Source: Chlorocebus sabaeus (taxonomy: Eukaryota > Chordata > Mammalia > Primates > Cercopithecidae). From it: DNA of 64,000 bases. The DNA is taken from the NCBI RefSeq assembly GCF_047675955.1, contig NC_132911.1, positions 81,218,208-81,282,207 of the forward strand, given 5' to 3'. The notes beneath the pieces were generated by a model. The model was not told the DNA's origin, searched no databases, and saw only the letters and a list, made by a program, of their open reading frames with translations. This document shows positions 56,241 to 64,000 of this stretch, in pieces; position 1 is the stretch's first letter; each line of letters starts with the position of its first letter. The position numbers were made by a program, and so were the translations under genes.

Positions 56241-57817
56241 AAATCTCATTTTGATATTTTTATTTCAACAAAACCTAAGCATTTAAAAAATATTTTACTC
56301 AAAAAGTTTATTGCAACAGTATTTTTAGTGATGAAAAATTGAAACCAAACAAGGTAATGCATATGCATAAATAAAAATTGGAGAAAATTGTAGAAAAAGA
56401 AAATAAGGTTATGCTGTTAGATTATAGATGCTTTGATTGTTCTCTGTTTTACTTCGTATTATCCAAATGTTTTTTCAATAAATTTTATGTATGTATAAAG
56501 TGTGTGTATGTGTACATACATGTGCATATGTATTTTTGCATCTTTTCTTGAAAAATAAATACTCATTGCTTAAATAAATTCAACAGTGCCATCATTTATA
56601 CATATGTAACTAAAATTTAGCTCTAAAAATAAGCTCTGATATTTAAATGTTTATCTTTGTGAAGTTTTATTTTAAAATAGCAGGCATCTCTGAAAATAGT
56701 GAAGGTTAGAAATGACCAAAATGATTAAGAAACTTTAAATTTATTCCCATGCCAGAATCCAGCAAATGCATTCTCAAAGTAATGGAATACACTTGACTCT
56801 CTACATGACTGATTGCATCTTCATCCTGTAGCTACACGATGTAAACATTATGGAGACCACAATTACATAAAATGTCCAAGCAATGCACAACAATAACAAA
56901 GCCACCATTATGTTACATTTTTATAAAATCTTAAATTGTCATAATGTGGATACCCATGAAATTTGAATACAATTTTAAAATTTACTAATAAAATACAGTT
57001 GTCCCTTTTTGCCAGAAGATCATTACCATCAGTAATAGTAAACTAACAGTAGCAACTTTCATCAAATAATAAATAAGTTTTATTTTCATTGACTGTGATA
57101 TTGAAATAAGCCTCACTGAGATCCTCCTCAAATACAGCTCATGTCACATTGGACTCATATGTATTTTTGAAGCAAATAGCAAAATTCAGAAATTGAGCAC
57201 AAGGCTTGCATTTTCACTACTTAGCAGAAAAATCTTTTCATTCTTTTAATCATTTGGAAGTAAGCAAATCCAGCTTCGTATCTCTTCTACTGAGACTCCT
57301 ATAGAGTACACATCTTTGCAATAAAACTAACAGAAAAATACACATGCTTGTGCTCACTAGATAATTGCAATTTTTTAATATCAAATTAGTGGGCCATTAG
57401 CTGGGATGTTATTTTGATATTGAGATTTCCTTTATAAAACATATTTTAATGAAATATTACAAACACAGCCACAATACCCATATTTTTTCTTTGGTACAAA
57501 TGAAAACCATAATTTGTACAAACGGTGGATTCTACCCAATGTACAAAACCTCTCTTTAGCTATAGAACATATAAATTGAAATGAAATGATATTTGTATTA
57601 GCATTGAGGATAGGTAGCAAAAGCCTGGAAATGAGCAATAATCATGTTTATTTGAGATGATTTTGAGGCATGGTTGGAGAACTGGAATAAAGTTGGAAAG
57701 GAAAGTCCTAGTTAACTAAATCTACCTTAAACATTTTTGCAAACTCAGAGTGCCAAATTTTGAAGTCTCCTAGAATGTTCTATATTTTTCTTAGCAAGTT
57801 AATGAATGAATAAGCAT
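56241..57817. other. AT-rich intergenic DNA, no recognised feature
   Basis: A short TG/TACA tract at 56492-56535. A 68-codon minus-strand frame (57432-57638) has no domain. Confidence 0.5.
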
Positions 57818-58045
57818 GGAGCCTACTTTATTGAGAACTTGGTTATTTGTTGATTGCTTTGTATGCATCTTCTCACTTGACCCTCCTAATAAATATATGG
57901 AAGGTGAATGTAATCCCAATCAACATACAAGGAAACTGAAGCTTTGAGGAAATACATCACATATGCAAGTTCACTCTATTAATAAATTATAATGTTACTA
58001 TTGGCTCTCTGTTGTGCCTGATTCTAGAGACCATGCTTTGTGTGA
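57818..58045 (+). mobile_element. MIR SINE relic
   Basis: 'actttattgagaacttgg', 'tgcatcttctcacttgaccc', 'aaggaaactgaagctttgag' and 'gagaccatgctttgtgtga' give the start, central core and end motifs of MIR in order. Confidence 0.83.
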
Positions 58046-58114
58046 CTCCTTTTGTATAGAGCAAATAATATGTATCTAGGAGTCTAGACATACAAAACAG
58101 TCCAACAATAGAAT

Positions 58115-58174
58115 AGTGTGTGTGTGTCTGCATTTATGTGCACGCGCGTGTGTGTGTGTGTATGTGTGTGTGTT
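58115..58174 (+). repeat. (TG)n microsatellite with a GC-rich interruption
   Basis: TG runs on both sides of 'cacgcgcgtg', itself a perfect 10-bp palindrome. Alternating purine-pyrimidine overall. Confidence 0.93.
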
Positions 58175-59171
58175 GGATAGCCTTTAGTTTTCTTTGATGA
58201 AGAACAGAGAGATTTTAAATAAACAAAATGAAAATATCAAAAGATTTCATCATCCATGTGAAAGATATGCTTAATAGATCCACACCCTCAGTATATGCTT
58301 TAATCTTTTATTGGAAAGTTGAGATTATTGATTTTCTAATTTTATCCTTAGCAGATTCCATTCTCTATTCATACATTCTTTATATTTTACAACTAGAAGG
58401 AGAATGAAGAGGGTGAAAGTTTTGAGGAGACACAGGTACTCTGCCATTCCTTATTAGTTACATATGGTTGTTCTTTCCCATCTCTTATTGCTTATGAATG
58501 ACCCCATTGGGAAAATCCCAACAAATACTTTTCCTTAATTTTTATTTATTTTTTAAAATTTCAACATGCTCCTTTTCTAAAGTCACATATCAATCTAAAA
58601 TATCACATTACTTTCCAACTTAAGTCTCTAGAAGTTTATAAGCCAAAAAGCCCAAGAAGAAGCCTAACATGTGAGATAGTGGGAAATTATTTAAATCTAT
58701 CAGCTTAGGTAGTTTACAAATTATTGAAATAAACAGGAATTTGATGGTAAGAATTCCAATTAATACAGATATCTGGGAAATAGATTTGTAGTAACCTGTG
58801 GTTATTATCTACCTATTTTCTAATGAATTTTATATAGAATAGGAATTTTTCCTTGTCCTGCCCAGGTCATACCACCTATGCAGGCATCCTGGCAGTGACT
58901 ACTATCTGTATTAAGGAAACAAACAAACAAACAAAAATTCTTGATCTTCACTCAGACCATAGAAGTATACGATTAAAAATACCCTCTTGTCTCTCAATGT
59001 TAATAATACCACAAGGTAGAATATGGTCATATTTTACAAAAACATTAGAATATTCTAAAAACTCAGACATTCTCAGGATTTAAGCATGAATATTTATGCA
59101 AAATAACAAAATTTTCAGTAGGTGGTAAACAAGGACATATACCAAATTATACCAAATTAAATCTATTTGGG
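58175..59171. other. Intergenic DNA, no recognised feature
   Basis: A (CAAA)n tract at 58917-58937 is the only simple repeat. The 76-codon frame 58853-59083 has no domain. Confidence 0.5.
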
Positions 59172-59507
59172 AAATTTCTCTTACTTTTCTTTTTTTTTTT
59201 TTTTTTTTTTTTTTGAGACGAAGTCTTGCTCTGTCAGGCATGCTGGAGTGCAGTGAAGCTATCTCGGCTCACTGCAAGCTCCGCCTTCCAGGTTCAAGCC
59301 ATTCTCCTGCCTCAGCCTCCCAAGTAGCTGAGGCTACAGGTGCCCCCACCACGCCAGGCTAATTTTTTGTATTTTTAGTAGAGATGGGGTTTCACTGTGT
59401 TAGCCAGGATGGTCTCAATCTCCTGACCTCATGATCTGTCCTCCTAGGCCTCCCAAAGTGCTGGGATTACAGGCGTGAGCCACCACATCCGGTCAAATTT
59501 ATCTTAC
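59172..59507 (-). mobile_element. Full-length Alu (S/Y-type) with target-site duplication
   Basis: A T tract of about 22 at 59191-59213, then 'gagacgaagtcttgctctgt' through to 'gagccaccacatccggtc' at 59494. Moderate divergence. Flanks aaatttctcttac (59172-59184) and aaatttatcttac (59495-59507) form a 13-bp duplication with one mismatch. Confidence 0.93.
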
Positions 59508-61849
59508 ATTGCTTAAGACTGGTACTTACTTCTCTTTATGATTATTAAAACCATGATATTGTTGATGTTTTTGATGATAGGTCTAAATTAAATGAACAAA
59601 CAGATTAATCATTGCTTTAAATGTAAGTTTCAATTATTTAGCAATTAAGAATAATAGCTCATTTAAAAAGCAATGCTGTAAGGAATAACTATTTTTAAGT
59701 ATCTTTTTTCTTTCTTTTAAAAAGATGTGCTTTGATAAATTGTATATACATATTATGCATTATTAAACTTTAAAATTATATGCTTGACAGATTGCATGTA
59801 CTTCTCTCTAGGGCTTCATTGCAGTCTGCAGAACTTATTAGTTGTGATTTCATTGCCAGTGGCAAAATGTAGAATGTTCTATAAATTTAAACATTTGGCT
59901 GTGGCTATGGGAAATTTTTTATGATGAGCAGAGATTGGACGTGGGGGTAGGAAACAAATCTAACAGTTTTAATCCAAAAAAGAAAAAAATCCTGTGTGTG
60001 TTGAATTTGTGCTTCACATTTGTTTATCTCAGGGATTGCACATTCTAAACAATTTGGGAATTGCAGTAATTTTAGAACTAGGGTAGATAAATTTACAAGT
60101 TAAATCACAATGTTTACAAAGGAGTATATAGAGCAGTACACCTTACTTATACCAGATGCTGGTAATCGGGACATTGGACTATCAAGTAAAGTGGATAATT
60201 ACTTGGCCGTTCTTCATGTTGATTCCATTTCGCCAAATCCTTCTTTTTCCAGGTTTTTTTTTTTTAAATATTTTCTGTCATTAACAGCATTTAGTAACTC
60301 TTTATTTTTCATCTCATATTCAAATGAATTACTTTATTGAAAACAACAAATATATTTTCCACCACTGGCCCATTCAGGGCAAGACAATATAATTTTCTAA
60401 GGTAAATACATTTTCATATATAATGAAATAGGTAGTCAATTTCACTCTTATTTTTATTATATTAATATAAAATTCTACATAGGAATACATTTCTGTGATA
60501 TTAGACTTATATATCCAATATCAATGCACTTTACAGTTTTACATAGGCTAGAAAAGATCAGGAATAGGTGATTGCAGATAAATTATATTTTCAATGTATA
60601 AATAACAAGGGCATTTTCAAAGGAATGACTGATAACTAATTAGTTAAACTTGCCAAATAATTACCGAATAATCACAGCTCTCATCAGCAGCTGTTACAAA
60701 CTGATAAAATTTGATTCAATACAATATGTATAAATTTACACTTGGCTGAAACATCTGCAAACTGTGGCAAACACTTTTTTTGTGCATAGGGCTAGAGAGA
60801 TTTTTGCAGTCATTTTCAAACTATGTCGAAGTCAGTACTCTCTTTCCCTTTTACAACTTGCAACCTTGTCCTTTTTGTTTTTCCCCCTCCTTTTTGTCTT
60901 TGTGTTCTCCTCTTTTTGTTTCCTTACTATTTTAATATCTTCTTTATTAAAATTTCAAACATAGCACATATGATTCATTTTACTCTGCCATTGAACTCTG
61001 AACCTAAAGCACTTACAACTTTATATGTGTTTTTTGTAACTGAAGAATTATGTATGTACACCTATTTTGTTATTCAAATTCTATATTAAATACACACAAT
61101 ACATATCTTTGATGAAATAAATGGCAATAGGTTGATTTCAGATTATTTTCAGACTGAAAAATTATAAGTACTTATTGATTTGCTTATTTTCTGTAGAGTT
61201 AGTCCTCCTGCAGTTATTTCCTCTATGATCATTTTCTGAGCTAAAACCATAAATATCTATTGCCTAGCCTGAATTTACCTGCCGGAAACTCTTTTTAAAT
61301 CTTAGTGTTTTATATATGGGAAAATGCACACAGCTACAAACCTATACCTTTTTTATATACAATAGAGGTAAAAACAAAGACAAAAAAATACTCAGGTAAT
61401 TGTGTTATTAAATTTGGTTCAAGCATTGGACTATGTTGTTTGAAATGTAGGAGTAAGCATGATAAAAATTCTTATGTCATATCTCACTGTTCTTTAAAGA
61501 GCTTGAAGATATGTTTACCTCATAACACTGGAAAAATAAAGACAGCAATTAGATCTATATTTTTTTCACCAATGTATTGCCAGTTCCAAGTCATGTTCAT
61601 TGCACAAAGTTTCTGTGACATACGTCTCTGATATAAAATAATTGTATTTGTTTCATCAGAACGTTTTTGGTACTTTCTTGGAATCAACAAATTCTCAATT
61701 AATTTATAGTAATAAAATAATGAAGTAAATAAATTAGAAACAAGGGATACTGTATAATATGCGTGCAGAAGACACAATGGGAAGAAAGAGCAGTTTCATA
61801 GTTTCTCTCCATTGGTTATTCCATTGAATACTTCATTTTTTGCTTTGGA
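59508..61849. other. AT-rich intergenic DNA, no recognised feature
   Basis: Several frames of 65-108 codons occur (for example 61305-61631) but none has a recognisable domain, and stops bound them in all neighbouring frames. No repeat could be placed by eye. Confidence 0.5.
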
Positions 61850-62050
61850 AGTGGCCTTCAAACTCATCAATTCTAACTTCCCAATGTAACAGACCAGACA
61901 AGTAAACTTCAGAAAGGTTGAATGATATTTCTATTTAACTAGTTGTCTACAATCTGTCCAAACAGTTACACATCAATTGTGAGGGCTATGCTGAGGACGA
62001 TTTCCTGAAAACTAGGTCAGTGGTCTTTCCACTGCAACATGTCTCTGTTA
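61850..62050 (+). mobile_element. MIR-like relic
   Basis: 'aatgtaacagaccagacaag' then 'aacttcagaaaggttgaatg' resemble 'ttttacagatgaggaaactgaggcccagagaggttaagtg'. 'gtggtctttccactgcaac' matches the end of MIR-type elements. The segment 61926-61993 reappears, slightly changed, at 63693-63761. Confidence 0.55.
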
Positions 62051-62394
62051 GCCCAAGTATATATGGAAGGACCATGGTAGAGTGAAATACGCAATGACTT
62101 AGGATTCACAAGACCTATGACTACAGACCACTCTTGTCACTTACTGGCAAGTAACTTAGTTCTTCAAAGCTTCACCTTCCACCTTTATATGTTAAAATTA
62201 CATATCTATCCTGAAATGCTAGCAGATATATTCAACAAATAATATGCTCTCTGTGAAAGAGAACAGAACTCTGGAAAATGTTTATTTCATAACTGAATTA
62301 GATTTTAAACTTACGTAGTATAAAAACGAGTTCCCAAGCCAAATTCAACTATTGAATCAACATTTTCTATTTGAACATTTCTCATATCTAACAT
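62051..62394. other. Intergenic DNA, no recognised feature
   Basis: 'ttactggcaagtaacttag' and 'caaagcttcaccttccacc' near 62141-62185 hint at another antisense MIR core, but it is too short to call. Confidence 0.4.
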
Positions 62395-62500
62395 GCAGGT
62401 ATTCATTGACAAACATTTATCGAACACAAGCTACATGCCAAATTCAATACAGGAGTTGTGAAGTTGAAAAAGAGATTACTTTGTCTTCAGAGTTAATTTT
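62395..62500 (-). mobile_element. Possible L2 3'-end fragment
   Basis: 'tattcattgacaaacattta' and 'tcgaacacaagctacatgcc' resemble the antisense L2 3' terminus (ttcattcaacaaatatttattgagcacctactatgtgcc). Confidence 0.55.
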
Positions 62501-62889
62501 ACTTGGTTAGCCTGTGTTCAAAGCTCAAATGTTTAATTTAATCAACTTTCATAGTCACAGGTTATACTCCTAGCACAGTTGACGTATTTTAATTAGATCA
62601 AGAACATATAGAAAGAGGAGAACTTTGGGACTGAACTCAACCTTGATTACTGCCATTTGCTTAAGCACAACAGGTAATTCTTGGCCAAATTCTATTGGCT
62701 CTAAATTCCAAATGAATTAGTCTTATTTCTCTTTCAATTTCTACCACCTAAGTTAAAGCAGCATTATATTTCATCAAGATACTAGAGAACGACTTCCCAA
62801 CTATAATAGTCTCTCCTACAATTTCTGGCCCCTTACACTCTATTCAGCCCAAATGTAAAGTAATCTTTTGAGAAAACATAAAAGTCACA
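62501..62889. other. Intergenic DNA, no recognised feature
   Basis: Nothing recognised. Confidence 0.5.
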
Positions 62890-63515
62890 TAACGTTGCGG
62901 TTTTAAAACCCTCCCCTGATTACCAGTGCATTGACAGTGAATTCTAGGCTCTCTACCAATGACTTATGGGGCCATAGGTGGTCTGACTGCTACTTAATTT
63001 TCCAAATTCACACTATACAACCTGGATTCAGCTTCACTGGCTCCCTTTCTATTGCTTGCACAAACCCAGTTTTTTTTCCACTTTAGCACTTATAAACTTG
63101 TGGTTCCCTTTGCCTGAATGCTGTTTCGCTCACTCTCTGCATGAATGACTTTGTATCTGAGCTTAATTTCTCAGCTGTGGATTTAAATGTTATCTCTTCA
63201 GAGGACCCTGTCTTTACCACACTGCCTATGGTCATTCTTTACTAATTTAACAAATATTTATGGAGTGCCTATAAGCCCAGTCCTGGCCAGTTACTGTATA
63301 TATTATCACTAAGCTACTAGTTTCATTGTACTTAGAATAATTGCTACTTGTCTTATTTATATATTAATTTACATATCTATTATGTCACTTTAGAAGGTTT
63401 AATTTTCAAGATGCAAAGATTTTGTTGATTTCACTCACAGAAATGCACCCAGAACTAAGCATAGGGTCCAGCATATTATAGGCACTCAACAACTACATTG
63501 AATGAATAAATAATT
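62890..63515 (+). mobile_element. L2 LINE 3' region (about 600 bp)
   Basis: Sense L2 blocks in order: 'ttttaaaaccctcccctgat', 'ttcccctttgcctgaatgct'-type text, 'cagctgtggatttaaatgtt', 'atctcttcagaggaccctgt', 'atcactaagctactagttt', 'agggtccagcatattatagg' and the end 'cactcaacaactacattgaa'. A short piece at 63236-63300 ('ttaacaaatatttatggagt') reads in antisense, as if another L2/MIR tip were embedded. Confidence 0.82.
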
Positions 63516-63645
63516 TTATAAATATTATTTGAGAAGCATTATATGTCCGCCATTGACAGCTGCTGAGCACATAGCTCTTGCCAACAAGACGGAGAGGAAA
63601 TAAATGTGAAATTATTTGTTCATTCAAATTAAAAAAAAAAATACC

Positions 63646-63845
63646 AGATAAACATCAGTATCTGTCCTAAGTAGACGCTAGAAATACAGGTGTATTTCTA
63701 TTTAACCAGTTGTCTACAATTTGTCCAAACAGTTACAAAGCCAATTGTGAGGGCTATGCCGAATAGCCATCTTATTTCTAGTCCGAGAGCTAGAAGTACA
63801 GGTGTATTTCTAGCATCTACATAAGACAGCTACTGATGCTTATTT
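63646..63845. repeat. 55-bp imperfect inverted repeat enclosing a duplicated segment
   Basis: The left arm 63646-63700 and right arm 63791-63845 are reverse complements at 46 of 55 positions by hand alignment. The inner parts share 'gctagaaataca' and 'tgtatttctagc'. The loop 63701-63790 holds most of a 69-bp segment (63693-63761) that closely matches 61926-61993 in the same orientation ('ttgtctacaat', 'tgtccaaacagttaca', 'aattgtgagggctatgc'). Confidence 0.85.
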
Positions 63846-64000
63846 GTTTCACAATTCTGGAAATTAGAAGTCCAAATTTTTAGTCAGTCTGAGTCTGAAG
63901 GCCTGAGAACCAAGAATGCCGAGGGCAAGAGAAGATTTTTGTGCTAATGGGAGCAGTCAGGCAAACAATAAATTCAACTTTCTTCTGCCTTTTTATTTTA
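63846..64000. other. Window edge, no recognised feature
   Basis: The end 'cacaattctggaaattagaa' and 'gtccaaatttttagtcagtc' may be the start of an antisense MaLR-like LTR (cacagttctggaggctagaagtcc) cut by the window edge, but too little is present to call. Confidence 0.35.

Noticed and set aside
61305..61631. 108-codon plus-strand frame
   Set aside because: No motif, in featureless AT-rich DNA, with an overlapping antisense frame at 61520-61777.
1..64000. tRNA, rRNA or snRNA genes
   Set aside because: I looked for tRNA A/B-box pairs with cloverleaf ends and for known small-RNA starts and saw none outside the Alu and MIR promoters, but a covariance-model search was not possible.

Overview
This window is a stretch of primate nuclear DNA with no protein-coding gene that I can support. 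It is AT-rich, has no CpG island and no recognisable exon chain. It is filled with interspersed repeats of every age class: Alu, L1, L2, MIR, MaLR-type and class I endogenous retrovirus LTRs, and Tigger- and hAT-type DNA transposons. The young Alu copies (3558-3859, 15532-15863, 23065-23380 and the fragment at 12411-12546) read 'ccggccactgcactcc' or a close variant near the 3' end. The full-length copy at 23065 also has 'gcgaggtggcgggcgcc' in the linker region. I associate these with the AluYR-type lineages of Old World monkeys, so a cercopithecine such as a macaque, baboon or relative is the most likely source. That species call is inference from repeat diagnostics remembered from the literature, not from a search.

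Layout. 1-9.9 kb: AT-rich sequence with a CCTT microsatellite and an AluY/older Alu tandem pair at 3.4-4.15 kb, plus L2 and MIR relics. 9.9-12.6 kb: an L1M 3' end, a second L1M 3' end in the opposite strand split by a short Tigger1-type element, and a 5'-truncated AluY. 15.2-19.3 kb: a dense cluster with a second tandem Alu pair, a 5'-inverted L1, a MaLR-type LTR, a pentanucleotide array and a 5'-truncated L1 that still carries 286 open codons of the ORF2 C-terminus. 20.7-25 kb: an LTR-like repeat split by a tiny inverted L1, a TA-rich block, a young AluY with perfect target-site duplications and a DNA-transposon MITE. 25.6-27.4 kb: a GC-richer class I retroviral LTR with a 70-bp tandem array. 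28-43 kb: scattered relics, an internally deleted Tigger with a transposase remnant, hAT MITEs, L2, a young L1 3' fragment and an AT palindrome. 44.7-47.4 kb: an unusually long L2 relic (about 2.3 kb) followed by an L1M 3' end. 49-56 kb: two MaLR LTRs, an inverted L1M, L2 and MIR. 57-64 kb: MIR, one Alu, L2, and an inverted-repeat structure near the right edge.

No genes act together here. What can be read is insertion history: nesting (Tigger in L1M, L1 in an LTR-like repeat, Alu in Alu tail), three independent 5'-inverted L1 copies, and four insertions with clear target-site duplications. I found no undescribed gene system. The observations that repeat annotation does not fully explain are two long imperfect hairpins (43288-43380 and 63646-63845), the second enclosing a duplicate of sequence lying 1.77 kb upstream, and a perfect 22-bp-arm AT palindrome (39074-39121).
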